64,000 nt of DNA from positions 3,943,001-4,007,000 of the forward strand of contig NC_064548.1 in NCBI RefSeq assembly GCF_023856365.1, written 5' to 3'. The position numbers and the translations under genes were made by a program. Below are positions 44,046 to 57,633 of this stretch, piece by piece; position 1 is the stretch's first letter, and every line of letters begins with the position of its first letter. The stretch comes from Brienomyrus brachyistius. Lineage: Eukaryota; Chordata; Actinopteri; Osteoglossiformes; Mormyridae. The notes beneath the pieces were generated by a model. It made no database searches. It saw only the letters and a list, made by a program, of their open reading frames with translations, and was not told where the DNA came from.

Positions 44046-47000
44046 ATGAGCGACAGGTGGCGCTATTTTCAAAGCAATCTACGTCAGAAGGCTATATTGA
44101 TATATTTTAAGTGTGTATAAGGGTTCAGATCGATACGGTAATCAAACGTTACTAATTTAGGACCTATTAACATTTAAAAGTATAAAAAAAGCGCAAATAA
44201 TTATTTTCTTAGAAGGTACAAACAATATTCTCTCAAAAACTTTAAATTCACTTTCATGTTTGCTGTGCTTACACTCAACACACTTATCTACAATGACAGA
44301 CTGTGACGCTAAAAGTCCATGACAGTTATACATATATAAAAGTTAAAAGGGATACGTAAGGGATAGGATATTTGTATATATTAAGCAAATCTTAACAAGT
44401 TTAAACGATAGTTTTGAATTGCATTTTATTTTCATTTTTATAGAGTTTTTATTTTGTAATATACAAAGTTTTTTCCAGCCTTATAATAGAATTTACTTTT
44501 TAAAACAGACAAAATGTTACAGATTAATAATCATAATTTAAAAACAAATATTATCAGTAAAATAGGTCAAAATCATATTGCCATAAAAGTATTTAGTGTT
44601 CGTAAGAATAATAGCTCACAAAACACTCGAATGTGGAATTAAAATGTGTGCAGTCGTCCATCGCTAGCGTACAACACACATTTTGTATAGAAGGATCCGT
44701 AAGTTAAAAATAAAATTGGTTTTCGTAGTGCTTTTAATGTGTTTTAAGAAAGAGGGGAAACTTAACTGGTCTATCATTAAACATTCTTGTATTTCATATT
44801 GATGAAACTAATGAATGTTTGGCGAATTGTTTTCTTTCTGTGTACATTATAAAACCATACTGTCTAGGAAAGGTGTGTTTTAAAAATCTGCGTTGTAACC
44901 CACTTATTATCCATGTGATGTGAATGACAGACACAAGGCAAAATGGGTCCTTAAACCTAAAGATGCTTGACAAGAATGCGATCTCTAAATTATAGGCCTT
45001 CTTTACAGTCCAGTGAGCTTTGTAGCCACGGTAACCATTCAAAAGATTCCCATTGATTATATGAATGCAGTTTTTTTTTTCTTGAAATGGACAGTTTGTT
45101 TATCTGCACATTGTATAAGCCAATGACACAGCGGCTTGTTCAATGAACTATACAAAATATGGTCACAAAATATGTCTATGCTTTCATGCATTTTGAAGAT
45201 TCTCAGGCTGCTTTGATTTGAACCTGAAAATCAAATTGTACGAAATTGTACATGTAACAAGCCTGGCCCAAAGTCATCATGTATCCCTGCCAGTCATAGA
45301 GTCTTGGCATTCAAAACATACGGGCCTAACCATTTATTCTCTATAATTCCTCTCCCCCATTTTAGATTGGCTTCGATTATGAAATAATGAAGACCGAACT
45401 GCAGATCATCTTACAGACTAATTAATTATTTCTGATCCAAAACCCAGGATTCAGTAATGGAGTGAACCACGTCAGCCTGGAGGATCGTATCGGCATTGTC
45501 AAAGCGGGTGAGCAGCCCGATGGTATGACAATCTTTGATTCAACTCAGGCACCATGGCAACAGCAAAAAAGTGAATCCACATCCATTTGTCAGGAGAGCT
45601 ATTATATATTGGTTTTATTACTTAATCATGTGGCAGCTGGTGGTAAAAGGCTATATACAGTAAATCTTTGTGTTTGTGTAAACCCTAAATTTTAATGTTC
45701 TCAGAATTTATTTGGTGAACACTTGAAGATCATGGGTCAGGTCAAGTTTCTTTTATGATTAAGGAGAAGTTTCCTTTTTCCTTTTTGTCCTTTTTGTATG
45801 GGTCAGCAATTTTAAAATCCATTATTATGATTTAAACAATGCCATAACAGCAGAACATGTTTACAAATGACCTAATAATGATTTTTAAAAATTGGTTAAA
45901 GATTTGGTCTTTTTTAGGATTGTTAATCTGTGCAAAAGGACAGGATAATTAGATAAATATCAGTATTTCCAACGTTGACAACGTTGCCTGCACTCACCTG
46001 GCTTTGATGGCCTTTGATCTTCATTGACAATGTCACTGGTGTGTGTGTGTGTGGTTTTGTATTTACCACACTGTGGTAAAACCTTTTACTTTTTAGCTTA
46101 TGGGGACATTTTTCAGGTCCCCAAAATATAAACCTCAACCTAAAATCTGTGACTGCAATCAACTAAAAATGTCTTGTAAAGTCTTATATTTTGTTTGGTT
46201 ACAAATGGTTAAGGTTGGCATTGTTGGGTTGGGATTGGGGTTTTGCCCATAGAAATGCATGGAGAGTCCCCACAAAGGTATGAATACAAATGTGTGTGTG
46301 TGTGTGCGTGTGTGTGTGTGGTCCAGATATACCTTTACTTGTGGGGACGAAATCTCCCCAAAACGTGATGAATACCTGTGTTTTTTACCTTATGGGGACC
46401 AGTTTCCTCATTGCAGGCTAGTGGTGGGACACAACCCTGTATATTAGCAGCCCTGGGAGCCCATTCCTCAACTTTTCATTGCCCGGTCATAACTGATGAC
46501 CGGCACTGAAGCTATGACTTCTGGCATGGATTTGAACAGAAACCACATGACCTGCCTGTTGTTTCAAAAGCCAATATAAACATAAATGTTATGAATAAGC
46601 GAAAGCCGACCTAATCAGTGTAGGGGGTCAATGCTCATTATAAGGTGCAGAATCATTAGAGGAATCCTTCAGACGGACCTGGATATGGAGGCGTGGGGCT
46701 GCGATCTGCTCCTCCTGCCTCCTGCTCGTCAGGTGCCTTGTAATTTAACCCCAGGCTTGGCTCCATTCCCCTCCTCTGGGAGGCCCTGCAGAGCACTGCA
46801 GATGGCACAGATACAGGGCAGGTGTTTGCCCATGGAGGACGTGGGGCCAGTCTGTGCATCAAAGTGGGTGGGGGGCAGGGGGCACTTCTGAGCTGAGTCT
46901 TTCTGGCAAAACCTTGAAACACCATTTAATGCATCCTAACTTGTACAAAACTGTTGAATAGTTATACAAAGAAGTGTTTGCCTGTCAACCTTGAAAAAGA

Positions 47001-47925
47001 AGGTGGTTTACAAGGTTTAAGTGTGAAGACAGTGGACGTTTTGTGTGCCATAAATGTTGTACATGTCCTCCATTTGATTTCCCATGAATAGCAGTGTTGG
47101 TGTAAAAGTGTTGTGCGTGTGTTTTTCCTTCAAAATGTTTACTTATGGAATGCTAGGCTTCAGATGAAGATGAAAATTATTTAAATGCCAAAACAATGCC
47201 CTTTCTCTTGCAAATATCTACTTCAAACAGAACATGGTGTAGTTTAAAGAAGAATATCATCTATCGATTTCTCCACGGTTCAGGAGAGAAATAGAAGGGA
47301 AAAGGATGAGAAGAAAAAGCAGATGAGGCCTGCTGACGTGGAGACGAGGCCCCAGAGGAGAAGGGAGGGGGCAGGGAGACAGACAAAGACAACCAAATTA
47401 TTCACACCTTAACCTGAAAGCAATATCCTCATTGTTGGCGGTGTGTTGAAGTGTGTGTGAGACAGAGATCAAGTGCATTGTCTGATATGTCTGATTTGAG
47501 TGTGAGATCGCGCCCTGGGGAATGTCTGCCTGTTTGGCTTTCAAGTGGCCATTTTGGGCAGCAAAAGTTCTCAAGACACTCAAGTCCAGAGGGATGATGA
47601 TAATGACGATGATGAGGATGAAGGAGTTGAGAAGAAAGTGGTAAGAATCAGACTCATACCAGCATTTGTAATAGTCTTTTTCTATAGGTGTGTCAGGTGT
47701 CTGTGTTGATCTGTTCCACTTGTCCTTATAGCGTACACTGGTGTGTTGTTTTTCGTTTCCAGAAATCCTGGAATAAGACTTCTTGATTCTTGTGCTGAGA
47801 AAGTGTCTTTGGAGGATAAGTTTGTTTCTGCGCCACATTTACCCTGTTCCTGACTATGTGGCTCCTACAGTAGCATATCTGTGTTTGGGTGGTGGTTCAT
47901 TCACAGCACAGTTTATTTCTACAGA
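44046..47925. other. Intergenic DNA between ESD and HTR2A, first part
   Basis: AT-rich unique sequence without recognised genes. Most open frames are short. One dispersed repeat near 46020-46440 is listed separately. Confidence 0.5.
46020..46440. repeat. Dispersed fish repeat with GGGGAC/GTCCCC words
   Basis: Words GGGGACATTTTTCAGGTCCCC, AGTCCCCACAAAGGTA, TGTGGGGACGAAATC and TATGGGGACCAG alternate with TG microsatellites (46039-46053, 46292-46320). The pattern fits an imperfect inverted, non-autonomous DNA element. A second related stretch lies at about 57800-58050. Confidence 0.5.
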
Positions 47926-47928
47926 AGG

Positions 47929-48075
47929 GTAGTTCTGGTCCATAAAGTAAAAATCCAGACCAAGACTTTGTTTCAACCAACCAGTTGAGCAGGAAGAGTC
48001 ACAGTCGCAGAGTACTCAACTGGTTGGTAGAAACAAAGTCTTGGTCTGGATTTTTACTTTCTGGACCTGAACTAT
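47929..48075. mobile_element. Hairpin MITE (near-perfect inverted repeat)
   Basis: The left arm (about 47929-47992) contains AAGTAAAAATCCAGACCAAG then ACTTTGTTTCAACCAACCAG. The right arm (about 48013-48075) is its reverse complement, with CTGGTTGGTAGAAACAAAGT then CTTGGTCTGGATTTTTACTT. The spacer is about 20 bases. Only a few mismatches are seen over roughly 60 bases. Confidence 0.9.
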
Positions 48076-50060
48076 TCACCTCTGTTTATGTGTCAGGTAT
48101 CTGCTCTAGTTTTTTTCCTCATCCAAAAAACTCTGACTCCATCATGGCAAAGAGGAGAACCACATAGCTCTATGTGATTGGAGAAGCAACACAACACACT
48201 GACTTGTGAAAAAGCAGCACAAATTGTGTTTGAACAGCAGGTTCTTAATTTTTCCATTGTTGACAAGGTCCAATTATTGGCATAAAGAGGAGCCACCTTT
48301 TGAAATGCCAGACTCTTTCAATGAGAGAAGTGTGGACCTTAAGTATCGACTCTTTCTGATGCTTTTATGTCAAGTGCTTATCAACAACGGAGTCAGCACT
48401 TTGGAGTCAATCAAAGCCAACACGCCTCGGGATGAACTGAAATCCTGCGGAAATTTGATCATGCAATTTAACAAAAACCATCCCCGGTGGATCTGTGCAC
48501 CCTGGGTCTCTCTCTCTTCTGCTCTGTGAGCTTCACGACCTGTCATGTCTCACTGTACTCAGCCAAGCCTCTTTCCCAGCAACAGACCAACAAACACTTC
48601 CAATGTTTCCGTAAGGCTGCCCCCAGCCGGTCATAGCATGACACTTTTTAATATTTAGTGATGTCCACATATCATTGATATGTCAGCTACAACAATAATC
48701 ACAATGCAGTCGGGTGACCTTCATCTTACAGTGACTGTCATAATCTATGAAACACCTTTTGAAATACTAATGTAGGACACTTTTTTAACTTTGAAACTAA
48801 CCTGGAAGGAGGCTCTTACTTTTGTAATCAGATGGAACAGAAATCAGATACAGCTGACAAGTACATATCAACATACCATTTCTAATTTAATATATATATA
48901 TATATATAATATTAATATAATTTAATGACAGTTCAAGGAAAATATATCAGATATTATTCATTTGATAGGTAAAATGTCCTCTGATAATGATACACTGAAT
49001 ATTTAGTTTAATTATTGAAGGTAAAGTGAAATTCACAGGAGCAGAATCACACTGGTGCCCTGGTTAAAAATCACACATGAAATATGTCATGGGCATATTA
49101 CAGATTTAAGGTTGAGTAAATGGCCATAAGACAATGACTGCATACGCACTGAGGCTGATCCTGTGAGGTGTAAAGGTGGAGAGAGAGTGAAAGATGGAGA
49201 AGGAGAGAGAGAATGTGAGAGGTGAGCGTGTGTGAGAAAGACTTAACAGACGAGGAGCGATAATTAGAGTTTGTGTGTGTTTGTCTGTCAGAGAGAAATT
49301 AAATGGATGAAAGGAGATCTGTGTGGGGGTGTGTGTGAGAAGGAGATTTGTGGGGGGGGGGGTCTAGATGGAACAGGCTTAGTGACTTCTGACAGGCTGG
49401 ATCATTTAAATAACACAGCAAAGCCACACAGGATGCCAACAACAGCCATGCAGCCTCAGCCCGCGCCATTCTCTGGGAGAGAGGGAGATTCACGCGGTGC
49501 AGTGATGCCGCCATCTCCACACGTTCATGCTCTGCAAATGTCTGAGCAAGGACTCCAGAGTGGCCGGACTGGTAACTAACCACAATGCATCTATATCAAT
49601 CATCTCCACAAGGCCTGCCCACCCCTCATCATGCTGATTCCATCCCTAGAACTGACTGAAAAAAGAAATGGATGCAACAAATGCTGGATGCACATGAGCT
49701 GTTTTGCATCAAAACGCTGCACGGTGCAGGATCGACTGCTTGTCTCCTACAAAAATATGTGGTATGGGTTCAGAGGTCAGAGATTCTCTGAGGTCGACCG
49801 GCTTCCGGTTATTTGATATGCTTTCAGTAAAGTACAAGACACTGTCCATAAAGTAGCGGATACTTCTGGTCGTGCCTCTATCGGATTCGTCCTTTTGTCA
49901 TCAATTGCTCCATCGTTAATCGCTCCCTCATCTATCGCTCTTTAACCCAGAGCCTTTATCTTGCAGATAACGGCTATTTGCAGGACTTCCTGCATGGTTG
50001 CCATGGTTCTTATAGTGAGGAAATATACAAGCCCCCCGCCCCCCCCCCCCCAGTCTCCAG
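48076..50060. other. HTR2A 3' side, no further gene seen
   Basis: Probably HTR2A 3' UTR near 50060 and intergenic DNA beyond. It contains a TA repeat (48891-48908), a GA-rich stretch (49175-49350) and a run of C at 50034-50051, close to the stop codon. Confidence 0.45.
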
Positions 50061-50872
50061 TTACACACAGCTGACCTTCTCCTCACCAGCGCACATCCCC
50101 CCGAGCTCAGACAAGCCAAGTTTGTCCTCCCTCGAGGCCACGGGGGCGTAACTATGACGACCAGCCCCACAGTTCCCGTTCCTCAGAGGGGCGATGTCGC
50201 CCAGAGGCAGCTGGCTGTGGCTGAAGGCAACTGGTGGGATGGTGTTGACCAGGATGAGCTGCAGTGGCTTCCTCTCCTCTCGGTATCGGCAGCGGGCGTA
50301 GCGCCAGAAGGCAGAGCGGTACGTCTTGTTGAACAGTGTGTAGACGAGCGGGTTGACGGCTGAAGAAAGGTAGCCCACCCACACGAAGACGTTGAGGAGG
50401 CCGTCCATGATGCTGGCGCTGCAGGCCCCGCCGCATACCACCGCCAGCACGTTAGTGATGAAAAACGGGCACCACATGAACACAAAGAGAAAGAAGACGA
50501 TACCCAGAACTTTAGAGGCCTTCTGCTCATTGCTGATCGACTGCATGGTCCGTCTCCCAGCCTGAGGCCCCGCCTCTCGGCTTAGCGACCGCCGGAAGAA
50601 GAGCTTCTCTGAGGACAGGGAGCCCTGTGGCAGGAAGTTGAGGGGAATGGCCCACTTGGGTTTGGGTACCAGCTGGTCCAAGCAGAGGGTGGCCTCGTTC
50701 TGCAGGGCACCGATGGTCAGGAAGTAGGTGACCACCATGATAATCAGGGGGACGAAAAAGGCCACGAAGGAGCCCACCAGAACAAAGTTGTTGTCCGTGA
50801 GCTGGCAGGTGCGGTTCTTGAAAACTTTCGAGTGATCTCGGAGGCCCAGGACAGGGATGGGCATGGAGATCC
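50061..50872 (-). CDS. HTR2A: HTR2A last exon: TM5-TM7 and C-tail
   Basis: After acceptor ATATCCGCAG it reads [22 protein letters not shown]5 ([17 protein letters not shown]), and intracellular loop 3 with [20 protein letters not shown]6 with [10 protein letters not shown] and TM7 with NPLVYTLF follow. The C-tail ends EEKVSCV and stop at 50061-50063. There is no frameshift. Confidence 0.97.
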
Positions 50873-51748
50873 CTGCGGATATGAAGATGGGGGTATCATG
50901 TTATTAATGTAAGGAGAGATCGCAAGTAGCTACATCTGTGTGTATCTAAGTGCATATCAAAAACTGATACAATCGGTTTATATACACTCACACAACCCTT
51001 AATTATATCATGTATAAAATATGAAACCCAGTTTATTCAATGAGCAAAGACATTTCCACAAACATTGTGCTAAACAAAATGCGTTTTTATACTAAATATT
51101 TTTCCTGCATGGAGATGATTCAGACTAAATCCCTTGTGCACGGAAACAGCATTAACCAGAGCCAACATTCAATTCCAAATACATTTTCCAGTAATAGCAG
51201 CCTTCACAGTGCAGATTCTTCTGCCTGTTCTAGTTATCTAGACCCAAGAATCTTTCAGCAAATCTAAAACCGAATGATGAAGTTATCAAGGCAGACCATA
51301 GTCTGGCCATTGGGAAATCCAAACTGATCGCAAGTCAAACATGGCACCAGGCAGGCGAAGCCAGAAGCCTAAAATATACCTGTGTGACTGACAGGAAAGT
51401 GTGTGCAAACATAAGCGGCGCGGACCAGAAACTGTAGACATAAGTGGTTAAAAAGTAAAACACAGCCCTGAGTGACAAGTGATGGCAGATGAGTAAACTT
51501 ACTTGATGGCAAACCTTGAACCATTTGTAAATGTTGCCATTGGAGGATGTAAGGCTGTATATATGAGAATTTCCTGTATGCAGGAATATGCCCTCTTCTG
51601 ACTACGTACCCTCTGTGGTCAAAAAGACTCAGAACCTTCTTCCTTAAATATTCAAAAACTGCCCTTTTACCCATAATCAGAGCCCCCTAGCTGCTCAAAT
51701 AGGTTTACTCATAATTATCTGTACTGTATATTCTCATTGTCATGTATA

Positions 51749-51833
<85 letters not shown>

Positions 51834-54800
51834 TGTGTGTGTGTGTTGCCCTTACATGGTAAACTGCTGTGAGTAAAATGAATGTGAAATGAATAAACAT
51901 GCACCTAAAAAGAATGCATGAAGCGTGTACTGACTAAATGAAACTGAACCACTTTTGCTTGATACTTATTTCTGTTGGTTCAGGCTGCAGTCACGGACAG
52001 CAATCACAATCATGACTGTGAAATAAAACCGTCCACATTTCACCATCCAATTACGACTTTGTTATTTTAAATGATGACACCGTTGTGCACAGGGGCAGCT
52101 ATCTGGCCCACTGTTTTTACAACGAATTGTCAAGCTCATAGAAAACAATGGTGTCGCTGTCATTACTGCTTTTTCATTGAGTGACATAAATATTTTAGAA
52201 CTGGCTTTATTGTTGAAGGATGAGCTTAAGTGCTGTTTGAACTTCAGGGGTGGACGATTGCATGCAGGCCAATTTGTGTGATGCCCATTAACTGTATTCA
52301 CATCCCAGTTACAAGTGAACACATTATTGTGGAGTCACTTGGTTACCCTCTGATAAATGAGCATCTCAGTCAATTTGCACAGTGTGCATATGCAAAAAGA
52401 ATTAAATAAAACTGTTCCTTACATAAGAAAAATAGCAAGATACATGGGTAGGGTTATTTAACTTCAGAGGTCATGCTAATTACAATGTTTCCAACTCTCA
52501 CGGATCTGGCGTGACAGTCACACTTTCAAACTCTCACGCTCATGCAAAAAGTCCTACGAAATCTATATTATTCCGATATAAACTTACAATCAGCTACATC
52601 AAAGGCATTGGGGTAGTTTGAAACCCTACAGACTATTTACAATGTAATAAAACTGTTACATATGTGAGTGTAGACTTATCTCGAATTGAAAATCTCACTT
52701 CAGCCAGCCGACCAAAGTTGGCAAGCCTATAATTAGCTTTGACGAAGCATTAAACTGTACTAGAGTAGCGAGCCAGTCCTTCTGCCAAGCAGCATAGCAA
52801 TTTCAAACACAGACTATTTAACCAGTCAACCTCCTCACAGGAAACACCAGAGGGAGCTTTAAAAAGCCCTCATATGTCCAGCGCCACAATTATAGCAGCA
52901 CAAAAGTAGGCTGTAGTGGCTCTCCCCAGGACAACAGTTATCAACAACTCTGCCCATAAACAGCGGCTGTCTGTGGGCACACATTAAGAGGGCACTTTCA
53001 AGCACCCATCACCCGACCTCCATTGGCTGCTCTCTAGCCAGTCTGCACACACAGAGGGCCTCTGATTGAGAAGGTTCAGTCTGGCAGCAAGCTGAGTTTG
53101 ACACTAAGACCCCTAATGAGGGAGCTGCTGAGAACTACCAATAGTTTTCCTGCATGTAGGTGTTCTTCCACATGCATTTTCGTTACTCTTATCTGTGCCC
53201 TGCCGACAGATTTCATGTGAGGTTTCATAATACCCAGACCCAGTCGGCCTGTAGCTGGACATGCTGTACATGGTAGATCCCTAGTAAATCAGTTGCTTTT
53301 TCAGAAAATCAATGTGGACAATATCTACTCTAACTGATTTGGCTAACGTTATTTTAGCCATATTTTCAGTCACCTTTTTCTCAATACCTGATCTAAATAA
53401 AGAGAACCAACCAATGCCTGTCATGCTCCAGAAGCCATCGGCATAAGTTAATATGTAAAACCAAGTGGACTAAGTACATCCAGGACCTGGCTTGGAGATT
53501 TTTAATTGAAGACTTGTCATATGAATACATGAACACTCTTTTTGAAAGCAGGGGTCTTCATTTCCATCTGGGAAATTAAGTATGTTTACAAGTGTTTGAG
53601 ATATTTTAACATCCTTAGGTCCATTTCAGACCAATGTTTCTGTTCCACAGTGTTTCCACAATTACAATATTAGAGCTGGTAACTGACTCACAACAGCAAC
53701 AACCGCAGCACAAAGAGCTCATGTGCTGCTGAAACCATGTGGCAAGGAACACCAATAGAGATGGTCCAGACCGCCATGTTAGCACATACCAATAGGGCTG
53801 GTCCAGACCGCAATATTAGCACATACCAATAGAGATGGTCCAGACCGCCACATTAGCACATACCAATAGAGATAGTCCAGACCGCCATATTAGCACATAC
53901 CAATAGAGATGGCCCAGACCACCATATTAACAAATACCAATAGAGATGGTCTAGACCTCCATATTAGCACATACCAACAGAGATGGCCCAGACTGCCATA
54001 TTAACATATACCAATAGAGATGGCCCAGACCACCATATTAGCACATACCAATAGAGATGGTCCTGACCGCCATATTAGCACATACCAACAGAGATGGTCC
54101 AGACCGCCATGTTAGCACATACCAATAGAGATGGCCCAGACCACCATATTAGCACATACCAATAGAGATGGCCCAGACCACCATATTAGCACATACCAAT
54201 AGAGATAGTCCAGACCGCCATATTAACATATACCAATAGAGATGGCCCAGACCACCATATTAACAAATACCAATAGAGATGGTCCAGACCTCCATATTAG
54301 CACATACCAACAGAGATGACCCAGACTGCCATATTAGCACATACCAATAGAGATGGCCCAGACCACCATATTAGCACATACCAATAGAGATGGTCCTGAC
54401 CGCCATATTAGCACATACCAACAGAGATGGTCCAGACTTCCATATTAGCATATACCAATAGAGATGGCCCAGACCACCATATTAGCACATACCAATAGAG
54501 ATGGCCCAGACCACCATATTAGCACATACCAATAGAGATGGCCCAGGCCACCATATTAGCACATACCAATAGAGATGGTCCAGACCACCATATTAGCACA
54601 TACCAATAGAGATGGTCCAGACCACTAAATTAGCACATACCAATAGAGATGGCCCAGACCGCCATATTAGCACATACCAATAGAGATGGTGCAGACCACC
54701 ATATTAGCACATACCAATAGAGATGACCCAGACCTCCATATTAGCACATACCAACAGAGATAGTCCAGACCACTAAATTAGCACATACCAATAGAGATGG

Positions 54801-55063
54801 TCCAGACTACCATATTAGCACATACCAATAGAGATGGTCCAGACCACTAAATTAGCACATACCAACAGAGATGGTCCAGACTGCCATGATCTTCATGAAG
54901 GCCTTCGTCCGGGAGTTAAAGCGGCTGTGCTGGATGGGATTGCGTATGGCGATGTAGCGATCCAGGGAAATGGCACACAGGTGCATGATGGACGCTGTGG
55001 AGAAGAGGACGTCCAGGTAGATCCAGATTGGGCACAGGGTTGGAGGCAGCGGCCAGCTGTATC
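50061..55063 (-). CDS. HTR2A: HTR2A, serotonin 2A receptor (3' part, last two coding exons)
   Basis: A class A GPCR that couples to Gq and phospholipase C in the plasma membrane. Exon 55063-54863 covers TM3 to TM4. It carries the amine-binding aspartate in [10 protein letters not shown], the DRY motif in LDRYIAI, and AVWTISV of TM4. Exon 50872-50061 covers extracellular loop 2 to the C-terminus, with WCPFF in TM6 and [12 protein letters not shown] (NPxxY) in TM7. It ends VSCV, the PDZ ligand typical of 5-HT2A. The junction restores GTT G/GG ATC (V-G-I). The exon with the N-terminus, TM1 and TM2 is not found up to 64000, so the gene is partial here. The order next to ESD and LRCH1 matches human. 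Confidence 0.96.
50873..53742. other. HTR2A intron, unique part
   Basis: No gene seen. It includes a long TA repeat and, near 52480-52740, sequence with CTCTCACGGATCTGGCGTGAC that resembles a dispersed fish repeat. Confidence 0.5.
51750..51826. repeat. (TA)n microsatellite
   Basis: About 36 TA dinucleotides, then CA and TG repeats to about 51846. Confidence 0.97.
53749..54862 (-). repeat. 37-bp minisatellite made of HTR2A exon end plus 5' splice site
   Basis: About 30 tandem copies. On the minus strand each unit is ATGGCGGTCTGGACCATCTC then TATTGGTATGTGCTAAT. The first 25 bases equal the last 25 bases of the HTR2A exon (coding MAVWTISV) and the last 12 equal the start of its intron (GTATGTGCTAAT). 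The array begins at the real donor and extends 1.1 kb into the intron. Confidence 0.97.
54863..55063 (-). CDS. HTR2A: HTR2A exon: TM3-TM4
   Basis: Acceptor GTCCCTCTTCAG, reading [20 protein letters not shown], then [20 protein letters not shown], then [20 protein letters not shown] and VWTISV. Donor TGTTG/GTATGT, phase 1. Its last 25 bases form the first unit of the adjacent 37-bp array. Confidence 0.97.
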
Positions 55064-57633
55064 CTGAAGAGGGACACAAAATGCTGATGCTGCAGGGGAC
55101 AGACTCACAAAGGGGACAGACAGAGATCCACGTGCCTGTTTTCAACAGACACTGAGGGGCCTGGCAGATAATGGGGAAGCTGTTTGGCTGCTTATACCAT
55201 TCACAATGACATCAATCCCCCGGCAGGGGGGACAAGATATCGCAGATCCATGCACAGAGAAAAATAAACGCTGTGCTTAATAGACACTATTCGCATGCTG
55301 TGCTGGACTGCACATACTGAAACAGTGAGGTGTTCAACAGCGAAGCAGGACACATACAGGCAACCATAGACACGTACTGACACACAGGTATACTCGCTCA
55401 CACTCACTGAGGCTCGGGGCTCATGTAGGGGCACAGAAACACTCAATGGACTGAACGCGTCCTAACGTTTCAGCCTCAGCAAGCGTCAGACTCCACTTCA
55501 ATAACTCAATAACTGCTCAGAAAAATCCTTGCTTTCCACAGGGGGTTCAATATGACTTCCGAATGAACTAATGTACCCGATAACAGGACAAAACGCTGGC
55601 TTCCATGCATTTTGTTAGCTGTGGTATAAATAGCTGATACCAAAACTTGATGAATAATTGTAGTAACATTTTTGACCCCCAAAACCACGGTGACCATAAT
55701 TCTTCCATTATCTCTTTCAGTTTTTTGTAATTTGGGGAGGCGGTGCCAGGTAAGCCGTGTGGTCTTAAGTAAGTGCTGTTTTTTTACACTGCAAGTGCAC
55801 TAGGTTGTCATGGCCACTGGATGTTGCCATAGGTGGAGCTGGGCTGGGCCTCCAGCAATCCCAGCATGCTGCTCTTCCACGAGCAAAAGTAACGTGTTTG
55901 CATATTTACACTGAATATATACAAAGAATATATACAGACAATGAACTCTATGAAGGCTTCCATTTGATTTACATAAGTCCATCAGAGACCAACTGTGCTG
56001 TCAGTATCTTTGTAATATCTATCTGTTTTACTCTTAGACTGCTTTCCCTTGAAAAACTCAACATGGCTGGTCAATAACAAATGATATATAAAAGAATATA
56101 CATCTACTGATTTTTGTTTTTAATATCTGAATGCCAATCATATTTCATAAAAGAATGTGTATGGAGCGAAAAATCATATATTAGACATCAGTTTCTGGAG
56201 AAACTTCCTCAGGTAGTTAAAAAACATTGCCCTCATTTCTTTCCAGTAAGCCATGCTATGGGGTGAAATTAAATTAAAATATTAATTTAACATTAAAGGA
56301 AGAAACTTTTATTCAATTTCATTTCAGTTATGGAAAAAGTGAGTCTGATTTTGCTGATTTTTCATCGCCCCTTCATCCTTTCTCCCATGAACAAAAGGCA
56401 GATCATGACATCAAGTTACACAACTCATTTCTAGAGGTGAGCTCGGAGACACGCGGCTCAGTCTGAATGAGTCTGAAAGCACTGAAAAGAGCCGGAGGAC
56501 ATATTCCTGTAACAAATAAAGAAATGTAGCTTTGAAGGACCATCGCAGGTTTGAAAATAGAGAAACCTTCCTGCTGTTTCTGTCTCTGCATTTATAAAAA
56601 TAAAGAGGCATGTGTTCATAAGTTAGAAATATGATGGCGCAAACTGGTCATTCTCAAAAACACTTGAATTGTCTTGCAAATTTCTCCTCTGAGGCTGTAA
56701 CCCAACCCCCTGATGAGACAGGTTCAAAGCCTAAATCCAAGTAAAGCACCGTGAATATTGCAGCCATCGGCTCAGCACCGAAAAATGACATGCAGAAGGC
56801 ATGAGGGGAGTGAGATCTCAGAAGTGCCGAAATCAGCCGTGGGGGCTGCTCTCCCTGCTTCTTCAGAGGGGCGCTTAAATGGAGGCAGACAAAGCAGGTA
56901 TATTAAAAGCGTGACTGCGAATTTTCTGGGAGTAAAATCTCACTTTGACAAAACACTTCAGTCTGAAGGGGAACGGGCCGCTCCTCAGGCAGAAGCTCCT
57001 GCGGCTTCCAGCCCCGTCCTCCTCCGAGTCGGGAAAAAAGACTCCGTGGTTACTTATCGGTAGACAGAAACAAGCCCTGTAGCAAATGCTCTCTTTCATC
57101 AACGCTTCTGTGTCACGCAGAGAAAAAAAAAGGCGTTCTGGAGTTTCAGCAAAGACAAACAACAATGAGCGTGTCTCCCCACTCTTTCATGTATAGTGTC
57201 GTTCCTGGTGTCCTGAACACAAGCTGTCAGGGGTTATACAAAGACCATACACCACTCGATGACTGCTAACAGACATCGGGCAGTGCGCTGTCTCATAACA
57301 GCTCCCACTTCGATGACGATAAAACAATAAGGACAATTAATCTTGCCTGCAGCAAGATGAAAACGGAACAAATAAACTGAAGCTTATATACAACCACAGG
57401 GTTCTTATTATCATGGCAGACCGGAGCAGTGCTTGGAAGCTGGGAAGGCGACGATGGAAAAATCGTGGTTTCATACCCTTCCCTTGACATGTTCTCACAG
57501 ACGCTGCACAGCATGGAAGAGGCTTGGAGACGATCACAGACGAGCCACATGGAAGAAAACTGCCACTCACCTGTTCACTTACCACTTATGAACTCGGGGG
57601 GGGGGGGGGGGGGAGGGGGGGACTTGGGAGGGC

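Noticed and set aside
50154..50363. Plus-strand frame opposite the HTR2A C-tail
   Set aside because: Antisense shadow of the conserved receptor exon.
53749..54862. CRISPR array
   Set aside because: Regular repeats but no unique spacers; the unit is contiguous and derived from the HTR2A junction in a vertebrate genome.
56758..57063. 101-codon plus-strand open frame
   Set aside because: No recognised domain, no splice context, and within the HTR2A upstream intron.
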